Positions 1-7,772 of a stretch of DNA of 50,294 nt are shown here, piece by piece. The DNA lies in assembly GCA_021776415.1 (NCBI GenBank), contig JAJFFY010000017.1, forward strand, positions 1 to 50,294, written 5' to 3'. Numbering within the stretch: position 1 is the first letter of the stretch; each line of letters begins with the position of its first letter. This DNA is from Hyphococcus sp. (GTDB lineage Bacteria > Pseudomonadota > Alphaproteobacteria > Caulobacterales > Parvularculaceae). The notes beneath the pieces were generated by a model. The model made no database searches. It was given only the letters and a program-made list of their open reading frames with translations, and was not told the origin of the DNA. The position numbers and the translations under genes are program-made.

Positions 1-2
1 CC

Positions 3-212
3 CTAAACCAGGCCTTCACGCTGCATCCGCTTGCGCATCAGCTTACGGGCGCGCCTGATCGCTTCCGCCTTCTGGCGGGCGCGCTTTTCGGACGGTTTTT
101 CGTAGAATTTCCGCCGTTTCATTTCACGAAACGTGCCCTCGCGCTGCATTTTTTTCTTAAGCGCTTTAAGGGCTTGCTCGACATTATTGTCGCGGACAAA
201 GATCTGAACCAA
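3..212 (-). CDS. rpsU: 30S ribosomal protein S21
   Basis: Small basic protein of the 30S subunit platform, next to the anti-Shine-Dalgarno end of 16S rRNA. The 69-residue product begins [10 protein letters not shown] and ends in the usual arginine/lysine-rich helix ([15 protein letters not shown]), a full-length match to the family. The reading frame stays open up to 368, but homology begins at a TTG at 210-212 that has a GGGAGG ribosome-binding site just upstream, so this start is preferred. It is divergent from the COQ9 gene. Identification is very secure; only the start codon is inferred. Confidence 0.93.
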   Translation of the reverse strand: MVQIFVRDNNVEQALKALKKKMQREGTFREMKRRKFYEKPSEKRARQKAEAIRRARKLMRKRMQREGLV

Positions 213-379
213 GGCGGTACGCCTCCCTTTCAAATAAAAACGCCACGGGACCCAGCCGCGTGACGCGTAAAACCAATCCAGCTCACCACCACCTGTTTTC
301 TGCAAGTGGGTGAGGCGACGCGGCCTATACCAAAGCTCCGCGAGGCTGTCTATATAGGCGCGTAACATAAGAGGCGCCA

Positions 380-1099
380 GTGACGAATAGCTCTAAAACC
401 GCGGAAAATAGTGGAAATTCGGTCCAAACCGACGGTTTTGAGGCCGCGCGCAAGGCGATCTTGCCCAAAGCGCTGGAAATGGCCGCCTTCGACGGCTGGA
501 CAGGGCTCATGTTGGACTCAGCGGCGAGAGAGGCCGGGTTTGGCAATGGAGCGCTCCGCGCCACCGTCAGGACCGCATTTCCAGCCGGCGTCGTTGATCT
601 GATCGCTTATTGGTCGGCGCTTTGCGATGATGAGATGCGCGCGGCAATGCAGGCGCCAGATTTTGCCGGCCTCAAAATCCGTGAAAAAGTCACGTTTGCC
701 GTTCGCGCCCGGATTGATGCGCTGCGCCCCCACAAAGAGGCGGCCCGACGCGCAGCTGCTCATTTGGCGTTGCCGCAAAACGCTGCTCGCGGCGCAAAGC
801 TCGCCTGGGCCACGTCCGACGCGATCTGGCGCGGGCTCAACGACAAGTCGACCGATTTCAACTTCTACTCCAAGCGCGCAATCCTGACCGGGGTGTGGAC
901 ATCGACCTTCGCCCGCTGGCTGGCGGATGATAGCGAAGACGAGGCCGCGACCGGTGCGTTCCTTGATGCGCGTATCGAGAACGTCATGCAGATCGAAAAG
1001 TTCAAAGCGCAAATGCGCAAGACCGGCTTTGACCCAAGCGCGCCAATCGCTTTTCTGGCGCGACTACGCTATCGCGACCCCACGCGCGAGGGGGCGTAG
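380..1099 (+). CDS. COQ9-family ubiquinone biosynthesis protein
   Basis: COQ9 proteins are lipid-binding, TetR-fold-derived factors that assist hydroxylation and amination steps of ubiquinone biosynthesis in alphaproteobacteria and mitochondria. The 239-residue product has the family's C-terminal core, with the [15 protein letters not shown] segment near residues 160-174 followed by an acidic stretch and a final helix ([14 protein letters not shown]). The N-terminal half looks like a degenerate TetR helical bundle. The start is GTG at 380, with GAGG about 5 bases upstream. It is divergent from rpsU and converges on purK with essentially no gap. Confidence 0.88.
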   Translation: MTNSSKTAENSGNSVQTDGFEAARKAILPKALEMAAFDGWTGLMLDSAAREAGFGNGALRATVRTAFPAGVVDLIAYWSALCDDEMRAAMQAPDFAGLKIREKVTFAVRARIDALRPHKEAARRAAAHLALPQNAARGAKLAWATSDAIWRGLNDKSTDFNFYSKRAILTGVWTSTFARWLADDSEDEAATGAFLDARIENVMQIEKFKAQMRKTGFDPSAPIAFLARLRYRDPTREGA

Positions 1100-2215
1100 C
1101 TAGCTAATCCGCGTCACATGCCCCATCTTGCGGTCGGGGCGGGCTTCGGATTTGCCATACAGGTGAAGGCAGGCATTCGGCTCGGCGGCGAGCGATTGCC
1201 ATGCGGCGGCCTCGCTGCCGATGAGGTTTTCCATGACCGCGTCTGAGTGGCGGGCGGGATCGCCAAGCGGCCAGCCGGCGACAGCTCTGATATGCTGTTC
1301 AAATTGTGAGATGGCGCAGGCGTCGCTGGTCCAATGGCCGGAATTGTGGACCCTTGGCGCAAATTCGTTGACGATGAGCTCGCCATTGCTCAGCACAAAG
1401 AATTCAACGCCGATGACGCCGACATAATCGAGCGCGCTCAGGATCGATGATGCAATAGCGGCGGCTTTTTGCGCCGTCGCCTCGGTGATGGCGGTCGGTA
1501 CGGTTGAGGTTTTCAAAATGCCGCTGCGGTGAACATTCTCTACCGGATCATAGAGCCTGATATCGCCATCCGCGCTGCGGGCGCCGATGATCGATATCTC
1601 GCATTGGAACGGCACAAACCCCTCAAGGATCGACGGCGCGGCGCCGACCTCGTCCCAGGCGAACTGGATCGCCTTGTCATAGGCGCCTGGCAGGTCCTGG
1701 TCGCTATCGGTTAGCGTTGTCTGACCCTTGCCGTCATAGCCGAGGCGGCGGGTTTTCAAAATCGCCGGACGGCCAACTTTTGCAAGCCCCGCCTCCAGCG
1801 AATGAAGATCGTCAACGCCGTGATAGGCGGCGGTCGCAACACCAATCTGGTTGAGGAAGTCCTTCTCATGCAGCCGGTCCTGGGCCTTTTCCAGGGCCCG
1901 CGCGCCGGGGCGCACGATCGCGCCGCACTCGGTCAGGAATGAGACGGTCTCGGCTGGGACATTCTCAAACTCATAGGTGACGACATCAACGGTTTTTGCG
2001 AACTGGCGCAACGCGGCCTCATCCGTATACGGCGCGTTGGTTATGGTGGCGCAGACATCCGCGGCCGGACAGCGCGCATCCGGGCAGAAGATGTGGGTTT
2101 TGTGACCAATTTGCGCCGCAGCCATGGCCAGCATCCGCGCCAGCTGGCCGCCGCCAAGGATACCGATCACACCGCCGGGTTTGGCGATGTTTGAAGGGGC
2201 GTTGTACTCAGTCAT
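1100..2215 (-). CDS. purK: 5-(carboxyamino)imidazole ribonucleotide synthase PurK
   Basis: ATP-grasp enzyme of purine synthesis that makes N5-CAIR from AIR, bicarbonate and ATP. The 371-residue product has the N-terminal GGGQLARMLAMAA nucleotide-binding motif (about residues 20-32), the ATP-grasp lid region (LKTRRLGYDGKGQ) and the C-terminal metal-binding segment (VNEFAPRVHNSGHWT). Length is normal. It lies 9 bases downstream of purE on the same strand, so the two are almost certainly co-transcribed; their products act in succession. It ends directly against the convergent COQ9 gene. Confidence 0.96.
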   Translation of the reverse strand: MTEYNAPSNIAKPGGVIGILGGGQLARMLAMAAAQIGHKTHIFCPDARCPAADVCATITNAPYTDEAALRQFAKTVDVVTYEFENVPAETVSFLTECGAIVRPGARALEKAQDRLHEKDFLNQIGVATAAYHGVDDLHSLEAGLAKVGRPAILKTRRLGYDGKGQTTLTDSDQDLPGAYDKAIQFAWDEVGAAPSILEGFVPFQCEISIIGARSADGDIRLYDPVENVHRSGILKTSTVPTAITEATAQKAAAIASSILSALDYVGVIGVEFFVLSNGELIVNEFAPRVHNSGHWTSDACAISQFEQHIRAVAGWPLGDPARHSDAVMENLIGSEAAAWQSLAAEPNACLHLYGKSEARPDRKMGHVTRIS

Positions 2216-2224
2216 TGCGGTCGG

Positions 2225-2719
2225 TCAGTCTTTGACGGCTTCAGCGACGCTGGCCGTTTGTTTGGCGCGCCAGTCATCGAGGCGTCGGGCAAGGGCGACG
2301 TCATTGACCGCGAGGATCGCGGCGGCGAAAAGCCCGGCATTGGCGGCGCCGGCATCGCCAATCGCGACGGTCGCAACCGGCACGCCTGCGGGCATCTGCA
2401 CAATCGACAGAAGGCTATCGAGACCTTTGAGGTTTTTTGAGGCGACCGGCACGCCGATCACCGGCAGCTGCGTCATCGCCGCGGTCATGCCTGGCAGATG
2501 CGCCGCACCGCCAGCGCCGGCAATGATCACTTTCAGGCCTCGGCTTTTTGCGGTCTTGGCGTATTCGCTAAGACGATCGGGCGTGCGATGGGCGGAAACC
2601 ACTTTGGTCTCATAACCGACGCCCAAAGCGTCCAGCATCTCAGTCGCGCGCTGCATCACCGGCCAGTCCGAGCGTGAGCCCATGATAATGCCAACTGGAA
2701 TTTTCTGATCGCCAGACAT
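2225..2719 (-). CDS. purE: N5-carboxyaminoimidazole ribonucleotide mutase PurE (class I)
   Basis: Converts N5-CAIR to CAIR, the step after PurK. The 164-residue product begins [25 protein letters not shown] is the substrate phosphate-binding loop, SAHRTP (about 51-56) carries the catalytic histidine, and [11 protein letters not shown] follows. The frame stays open to 2776, but the ATG at 2719 has GGAG upstream and fits the family start. It is the first gene of a purEK operon. The roughly 460-base region upstream is non-coding and structured (separate entry). Confidence 0.96.
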   Translation of the reverse strand: MSGDQKIPVGIIMGSRSDWPVMQRATEMLDALGVGYETKVVSAHRTPDRLSEYAKTAKSRGLKVIIAGAGGAAHLPGMTAAMTQLPVIGVPVASKNLKGLDSLLSIVQMPAGVPVATVAIGDAGAANAGLFAAAILAVNDVALARRLDDWRAKQTASVAEAVKD

Positions 2720-2763
2720 TAAGCGCGCTCCGCCGCTTCGAGACGCGGCGCTTATAACAGGAG

Positions 2764-3030
2764 TTGAGCGCCCCACAAGCTGGACGTCACGGCAGGGCGT
2801 CGTCGATGCGGGAAGTGGGCGGAAATGAGGAGACGCCGTCTAACAGACGGGGGCGCGATGGACGGGCGCCTCCTCATACCGGACGCGGGAGCTGGTCGCA
2901 GCAGAAGGGACTTAAGTGCAACCTGATCCGCACGATCGAAGATGGGCGTGGGCGCGCGCCGTCTCAAGGGCGAAGCGATAAAGCGTGTGGGCTTTGCGCC
3001 GAATGGAACAAAGCCGTTGCTGGGTGTTAA
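2764..3030. ncRNA. candidate structured RNA or long leader between purE and the GGDEF gene
   Basis: The 463 bases between divergent purE and the diguanylate cyclase gene show no convincing gene. A long imperfect hairpin is visible: ATGAGGAGACGCC (about 2825-2837) pairs with GGCGCCTCCTCAT (about 2860-2874) with one A-C mismatch, and it encloses a smaller hairpin CGTCT-AAC-AGACG. GC-rich paired segments continue towards 2990. This suggests a structured RNA on either strand or a leader of purE. I considered 6S RNA but could not align its conserved bubble, so the class is open. The frame open here on the plus strand is low-complexity and judged not to be a gene. Confidence 0.3.
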
Positions 3031-3182
3031 GGTTTGCTTTTTGCTGTGTTAGATTTGGCGCCAACACCAGCCTGGCGCCGCAAATCTGCGCTATTATCTG
3101 CTAGGCTGAGAGCTGCAAATTGCAGTAAAATAGAAATAACCGAATCACTGTGTATTAGAGATGCGCATAAAGGTCTGAACGG

Positions 3183-3902
3183 ATGAAAATTGGGGACGTA
3201 AGATCAACCACCCGGACTTCGCGTGTCGCGGGCAAGAAATCCGTTGGCGACGGTAAGGCGACAGCGTCTCCGGCCTCGCCGGTCGATCAGGTTGTGCTGA
3301 TGGGCATTCCGAGCGTGGAACTGACGCCCAAGGTTCGCACCGCTTTGATGACGCTGATGGCTGAGGTGCAGGAACTTCGCGCCGAATTGAGCGGCGTGCG
3401 CGCACGGATCAGCGATCTTGAAGAGCTGGCCGATCGCGACCCGTTATTGGATATTTACAACCGGCGCGCATTTGTTCGCGAGCTTGACCGGGTGTTGGCG
3501 ATGATCGACCGCTATGGCGTCCGCGCCAGTCTGATTTTCGTCGATCTCAACGATCTGAAAAAAATCAATGATGGCAAGGGCCATGCGGCGGGCGATGCGG
3601 CGCTGGGTCTGGTCGCCGAAGTCATCACCACCAATATCCGTCAGACCGACGCTGTCGGACGGCTGGGCGGCGATGAATTCGGCGTATTGTTATTGCAGTC
3701 CGATCAGACGCAGGCGGAAAAAAAGGCGCAGCATTTGTCGGAAGCTCTAGCCGGGAAGATCGTCAATTGGCGCGAGGGCGCATTCGGGATCGGCATTTCC
3801 TGGGGCGCGGTGGAGATTGTCAAAGGCGTCTCCGCCGAACAGGCGATGGAGCACGCCGACAGCGCCATGTATAAAGCCAAGCGCAGCAGGACCCGGTCTT
3901 AG
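3183..3902 (+). CDS. GGDEF-domain diguanylate cyclase
   Basis: Predicted to make cyclic di-GMP from two GTP. The 239-residue protein has no membrane segment. Residues 1-45 look disordered, about 46-85 form a coiled coil (TLMAEVQELRAELSGVRARI), and the GGDEF domain covers about 86-236. The active-site motif GGDEF (codons from about 3667) is intact and is preceded five residues earlier by RQTD, the RxxD inhibitory site, so product feedback inhibition is expected. There is no sensor domain, so input probably comes through the coiled coil or a partner. The start ATG has AAGG upstream. Confidence 0.92.
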   Translation: MKIGDVRSTTRTSRVAGKKSVGDGKATASPASPVDQVVLMGIPSVELTPKVRTALMTLMAEVQELRAELSGVRARISDLEELADRDPLLDIYNRRAFVRELDRVLAMIDRYGVRASLIFVDLNDLKKINDGKGHAAGDAALGLVAEVITTNIRQTDAVGRLGGDEFGVLLLQSDQTQAEKKAQHLSEALAGKIVNWREGAFGIGISWGAVEIVKGVSAEQAMEHADSAMYKAKRSRTRS

Positions 3903-3922
3903 CCCCGCGCTAAGCATGTTTG

Positions 3923-5359
3923 CTACAATTGCGGTTTCCAGCTGACGGCCCAATCCGGGCGCAGCGGATCGTCTTCAACCTCTTGGATATAATCGAGCAT
4001 TACTTTGTGCAGCTTGGCCGCCTTTTTAGGCTCTGCGTTGAGAAGATTGTCCAACTCAAACCGGTCAGCGGCAAGATTATAAAGCGCCATCGGTTTTCTT
4101 TCTTTGTCGGCCAACAGCTTCCAATCGCCATCGAGGATGACGTAGTTCGGCCCGTTTTTATCGGCTGGAAACGCCCAGAATAACGGGCGCTTGCGTTTCA
4201 GTTTTTTGCCTTTGAGAAGTGGTGAAAGATCTATCCCGTCGATTGCCCGGTCTTCAGGCATCGCAATATCCGCCAGCGTCGCCAGGGTGGGCATGATGTC
4301 ATAGCCGTTGACCGGCGTATCAGAGACCGAGCCCGGCTTGATGTGTCCCGGATAGCGAATGATCCCCGGCACCCGGATGCCGCCTTCGTAAAGATCGGCC
4401 TTGCGTCCGCGATAGCCGCCAGTGTCGCCGTAAAGATTGACCTCCCACCAGGCGCGCCAGTCCGTCGTTACCGGACCGTTGTCGCTCAGGAACACAAGGA
4501 TGGTGTTTTCCTTTAAACCGGCTTCGTCGAGATAGTTCAGGAACCGTCCGACCTGGTAATCGAGATGATTGACATTGGCGTAATATTCCCCGGGCCCGCG
4601 CGCCTCCACGCCGTCCGGATAGGTGTCCGAGCCATTCACGACCGGGATCGGCTCGCCTTTTGTGTAGCGTCCATATTTCTGCAGAAAACTTTCCGGGCTG
4701 GCTATTGTTCCATGGGGCTCGACGAAAGGCAGATAAAGAAATATCGGCGCTTGCTTATCACGCTTGTCGAGCCACTGGATCGCTTCGTTGACAACGATCT
4801 CGGCGGTGAACCCTTTGACCTCGCCCAACGGCTTGCCATTGGCGTGAAAATTCGTCGGGTTGTGCTGATGCGGAATCGGGAAGGCGTGCAGCACATAGGA
4901 ATGGTCAAATCCGTGATCGGAAGGTTGGGCCTGATCTTTGCGGTTGAGCCCGCCATTGAGGTGCCATTTGCCGATGATCGCGGTTTGATAGCCATAGTCC
5001 TTAAACAACGTCGCGATGGTAATTTCGTTTTCGGAAAGATAAGCGTTTGTGCCTTGGGGTATCCAGCTTTCAATACCGGTGCGGTATGGGGTGCGCCCGG
5101 TGAGCAACGCGGCGCGTGACGGCGAACATAGCGGCGATGGCGCATAGAACGCGGTCAGTCGCAGACCTTCATCCGCCAGCGCGTCAAGCACCGGCGTTTC
5201 AATCACCGGGTGGCCATAAGCGGCAAGGTCGCCATAGCCGAGATCATCGACATAAATAAGCACAATATTCGGGCGGGTCTGGGCTTCAGCAGGCGCCTTG
5301 GCCATGGCCGCTGTGGCGGAGATGACCAACGCTGTGAGGAGCTGTAATAAAATCCGCAT
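3923..5359 (-). CDS. exported sulfatase (type I, formylglycine-dependent)
   Basis: A 478-residue sulfatase of the arylsulfatase A-like alkaline-phosphatase superfamily, expected to hydrolyse sulfate esters in the periplasm. A signal peptide (residues 1 to about 27) precedes the metal-binding NIVLIYVDDLGYGD segment. The modification motif CSPSR begins at Cys78, the residue converted to formylglycine; the following AALLTGR is also typical. GKWHLNG (about 130) and the late FLSDNGPV segment supply the other metal and active-site positions. The substrate (polysaccharide, aryl or sugar sulfate) cannot be told. No formylglycine-generating enzyme gene lies in the window. Confidence 0.9.
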   Translation of the reverse strand: MRILLQLLTALVISATAAMAKAPAEAQTRPNIVLIYVDDLGYGDLAAYGHPVIETPVLDALADEGLRLTAFYAPSPLCSPSRAALLTGRTPYRTGIESWIPQGTNAYLSENEITIATLFKDYGYQTAIIGKWHLNGGLNRKDQAQPSDHGFDHSYVLHAFPIPHQHNPTNFHANGKPLGEVKGFTAEIVVNEAIQWLDKRDKQAPIFLYLPFVEPHGTIASPESFLQKYGRYTKGEPIPVVNGSDTYPDGVEARGPGEYYANVNHLDYQVGRFLNYLDEAGLKENTILVFLSDNGPVTTDWRAWWEVNLYGDTGGYRGRKADLYEGGIRVPGIIRYPGHIKPGSVSDTPVNGYDIMPTLATLADIAMPEDRAIDGIDLSPLLKGKKLKRKRPLFWAFPADKNGPNYVILDGDWKLLADKERKPMALYNLAADRFELDNLLNAEPKKAAKLHKVMLDYIQEVEDDPLRPDWAVSWKPQL

Positions 5360-5416
5360 GGTTGGTCCTTGTTGTGGGTCTTGGGAGTAGGGCCGGCGCC
5401 ATGCATAGCCAGATCG

Positions 5417-5719
5417 TCAGGCGATAATGTCGGGTAGCATGGCGTCCTTGATTTTCTGGATTTCGTCCTTGAGCTGAAGCTTTTTCTTCTTGAGCCGGGC
5501 GATTGTCAGGCGTTCATAGGGTGTGGTGTGTTGCATCGCAGTGATGGCGGCGTCGAGATCGCGGTGTTCTTCTTCCAGCGTCGCCAGGCGGATCGCCTGC
5601 GCCTCGTCATTGGCGCCGACAAAATCTTCATCATGGGCCGCAAAGCGTTTGCCTTCGATGATTTTCAAGTTTGGCGCCTGGAGATCGGAAGGGTCAAAAG
5701 GCGGTTCGCCGTCATTCAT
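5417..5719 (-). CDS. DUF465/YdcH-family small helical protein
   Basis: A 100-residue protein of unknown function. Residues about 45-100 match DUF465: a helical hairpin with LEEEHRDLDAAI, then RLKKKKLQLKDEIQKIKD. Residues 1-45 are an acidic, proline-containing extension. I chose ATG 5719 because it overlaps the end of the upstream TIGR02444 gene by 8 bases, which implies translational coupling. A second, shorter DUF465 gene lies divergently at 6488-6667. Confidence 0.82.
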   Translation of the reverse strand: MNDGEPPFDPSDLQAPNLKIIEGKRFAAHDEDFVGANDEAQAIRLATLEEEHRDLDAAITAMQHTTPYERLTIARLKKKKLQLKDEIQKIKDAMLPDIIA

Positions 5720-6275
5720 TGCGGGTTCCTTGCTCGCTGTCACCAGCGATAGTTGGCCCAAGGATATTGCTGATCAACGGGTGAAGCAATGCGGCGTTGA
5801 GGCCTTTCTTGTCACCGGCCCCAAGTAATGCGGCGTAACCGTTGAGATTTTGGTGCGCGCGGGCGCGGATGGCGTTGTCAAGGTGGTCTCCGGCCGGGGC
5901 GAGTGCGCGGATGGCGAGATCTTGCAGGCGATGTTGTTCAACTTTTTCGGCGTCAAGTTCCGCCTGCTTCACATCGTTACGCAGATCAGCAATGTCTTCG
6001 GGGGCAATGTCCACATCGCGTGTTTTCATATAGCGGCGCGCGTCTCGAAGTTTGGCGGTGACCTCGGCGTTCCAGCCCGCGATAGCGTCGATTGCTTCGA
6101 CAATCACTGGTTCCGGGATGGCGTCAAAATGCTCCGCACACCAACATAGCCACAGCAAAATATTGACGCTGCAGTCAAATCTGTCCTGAAGCTGGAGTAG
6201 CGCTGGCTCAACGCCCGGACGGCCATAGCGCGCCAGCGACCATTGCCAAAAATCATCTGCACGCGCCTCGGTCAT
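5712..6275 (-). CDS. TIGR02444-family protein
   Basis: A 187-residue, mostly helical protein of a proteobacterial family without a settled function. The family signature is at the N-terminus: FWQWSLARYGRPGVEPALLQLQDRF, then the tryptophan- and cysteine-rich NILLWLCWCAEHF. Start taken as ATG 6275 (MTEARADDFW) with GGA upstream; a GTG at 6299 (MFKLVGN) is the alternative. It overlaps the following DUF465 gene by 8 bases, so the two are probably translated together. Confidence 0.8.
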   Translation of the reverse strand: MTEARADDFWQWSLARYGRPGVEPALLQLQDRFDCSVNILLWLCWCAEHFDAIPEPVIVEAIDAIAGWNAEVTAKLRDARRYMKTRDVDIAPEDIADLRNDVKQAELDAEKVEQHRLQDLAIRALAPAGDHLDNAIRARAHQNLNGYAALLGAGDKKGLNAALLHPLISNILGPTIAGDSEQGTRNE

Positions 6276-6427
6276 CGGGTTTCCAACAAGTTTAAACACC
6301 TCGCTCCGGCGCGCTTTTGGGCGGCGAATGAAAGTATAACAAACTCAATTGCTTGGCGTCCAATACGAAGCGTTGGCATTAATAAAACGTGATTGAGTAT
6401 GGTTGATTCGCCTTAACTGACTATGCC

Positions 6428-6457
6428 GTGACAAGGGCCCGCAAAATGTGGTTATAT
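6428..6457 (+). promoter_or_regulatory. putative sigma-70 promoter of the short DUF465 gene
   Basis: GTGACA (6428-6433) and TTATAT (6452-6457) are separated by 18 bases, a plausible -35/-10 pair. Transcription would start near 6464, leaving a short leader with a strong AAGGAGG before the ATG at 6488. Confidence 0.4.
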
Positions 6458-6487
6458 AGGTCATCTTCAAAAATAAGGAGGTCGACC

Positions 6488-6667
6488 ATGGCAACACAAG
6501 CTCAGATGAATACGCTGGCGAGGCGCCATCAAGAGCTGGATGCGGAAATTTCCGCGGAGAGAAAACACCCCGCATTTGATGAAATGCGCGTGGTCGACCT
6601 GAAGCGTCAAAAACTCCGCGTAAAAGACCAGATTGCCGAAATAGATTTGGATGTTAATTCGGGTTAG
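6488..6667 (+). CDS. DUF465/YdcH-family small protein
   Basis: A 59-residue member of DUF465, almost only the helical hairpin: LARRHQELDAEISAERKHP, then VVDLKRQKLRVKDQIAEID. The upstream AAGGAGG at about 6476-6482 is one of the strongest ribosome-binding sites in the window and fixes the start at ATG 6488, inside a longer open frame. It lies divergently from the TIGR02444/DUF465 pair, so two paralogous DUF465 genes flank TIGR02444. Function unknown. Confidence 0.85.
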   Translation: MATQAQMNTLARRHQELDAEISAERKHPAFDEMRVVDLKRQKLRVKDQIAEIDLDVNSG

Positions 6668-6677
6668 AATATTTTGG

Positions 6678-6708
6678 CCGACAGTTTGCTAAGCGGTCCG
6701 ACTGTCGG
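6678..6708. repeat. inverted repeat downstream of the DUF465 gene
   Basis: Perfect 8-base arms, CCGACAGT (6678-6685) and ACTGTCGG (6701-6708), 11 bases after the stop codon. No clear T-tract follows, so it is a weak terminator candidate or an mRNA-stabilising hairpin. Confidence 0.45.
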
Positions 6709-6793
6709 TGCGTGTACATTTTCATAAGACCGCAATAATGATTAGCGAAACGCTTGTCACGGCGGCGCTGGCGACAGGTGTCGCCGTATATTA

Positions 6794-6832
6794 TTCAGGG
6801 CCGTTTGTTTTTCAGGGCCGTCTATTTTTCAG
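6794..6832 (+). repeat. 17-base tandem repeat just before the SDR gene
   Basis: Two tandem 17-base units start at 6794 and 6811 (TTCAGGGCCGTTTGTTT and TTCAGGGCCGTCTATTT), followed by a partial third unit TTCAG that leads into the AAAGG ribosome-binding site. The duplication occupies the leader immediately upstream of the start at 6846. Confidence 0.7.
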
Positions 6833-6845
6833 AAAGGTATAATTA

Positions 6846-7631
6846 ATGCCCAGCCGATCCGTGATTATAACGGGGGCCGCGCATGGCGTTGGCGCCGCCT
6901 GCGCGAAGAAGTTTGCGGCGGCCGGCGACAGGCTGGTTCTGGCGGATGTGAATGAAGAAGCCGGACGGGCGATTGCGAGCGACCTGCGCGAGGCCGGCGC
7001 GGAGGCGGCTTTCGTCCATGCTGACGTTACCAACCGCCTGCATGTCCACAATATCGTCGCCGAAGCGCTTGACGCCTATGACCGTATTGATGTCCTCGCT
7101 CATACGGTGATGGAAAAATTTTCAGCGCCATTTTTAGAAACCAGCGAGGAAGATTTTGAACGCATCGTCGCCGCCAATTTGCGCGGAGCATTTTTGATCA
7201 ACCAGGCGGTCGCAAAACATTTCACCAAGCAGGCGGCAAATGCCGATACGGGCGCGCGGCCGGGCGTTATCGTCAATATCGGGTCGGTGGAAGCGGTCAC
7301 CGCCGCGGCTGACCATGTCGCTTTTGCGGCCTCGCAAGGCGGATTGCAGCAACTCACCAAAGCCGTTGCGCTGGCGTTATCGCCCCATGGCGTGCGCGCC
7401 AATCTGGTGGGCGTTGGCGCCATCAAAGGCGAGATGGATCAACATGCCGAGCAAAAGAAAGTCCGCGCCACGACGCCGTTAAAACGCATCGGCGATCCGG
7501 AAGAGGTTGCCGATGTGGTGTTCTTCCTCGCCAGCGACGCGGCGTCCTATGTTACCGGCCAATGCCTGTACGTCGATGGCGGGCGCCTGGCGCAAACCGA
7601 TTCCAGTACAGAGGAAGCGGCGAAAGAGTAA
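6846..7631 (+). CDS. SDR-family protein with degenerate catalytic site
   Basis: A 261-residue Rossmann-fold protein of the classical short-chain dehydrogenase/reductase family. The N-terminal nucleotide motif TGAAHGVG (9-16) and the C-terminal ASYVTGQCLYVDGG are normal. The catalytic tetrad is not: Asn111 and Ser147 are present, but the YxxxK pair reads Phe160 and Gln164 (HVAFAASQGG), and the usual NNAG stretch after strand 4 reads AHTV. As written it should not catalyse ordinary SDR hydride transfer, so it may be a pseudoenzyme or have changed chemistry. The frame is otherwise intact and AAAGG precedes the start. It stands alone on its strand. Confidence 0.85.
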   Translation: MPSRSVIITGAAHGVGAACAKKFAAAGDRLVLADVNEEAGRAIASDLREAGAEAAFVHADVTNRLHVHNIVAEALDAYDRIDVLAHTVMEKFSAPFLETSEEDFERIVAANLRGAFLINQAVAKHFTKQAANADTGARPGVIVNIGSVEAVTAAADHVAFAASQGGLQQLTKAVALALSPHGVRANLVGVGAIKGEMDQHAEQKKVRATTPLKRIGDPEEVADVVFFLASDAASYVTGQCLYVDGGRLAQTDSSTEEAAKE

Positions 7632-7772
7632 GAAAACTCCCGCGGGCTTTCCACATTCTCAATTGTTCAATTCTGCGAATGCCTCGTGGGGTGTATAACA
7701 ATGTATGTATGGCGGCTTTTTATGCTATTTTGGCGCGGTTCACACACGCTGCATAAAAAGAAAGCTCAGTAG

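Noticed and set aside
518..1012. Long minus-strand frame opposite the COQ9 gene
   Set aside because: Antisense shadow in a GC-rich gene; the COQ9 protein on the other strand is unmistakable.
2764..3030. An 88-residue open frame on the plus strand upstream of the GGDEF gene
   Set aside because: Arginine/glycine-rich with no ribosome-binding site and no recognisable fold; lies in a structured non-coding region.
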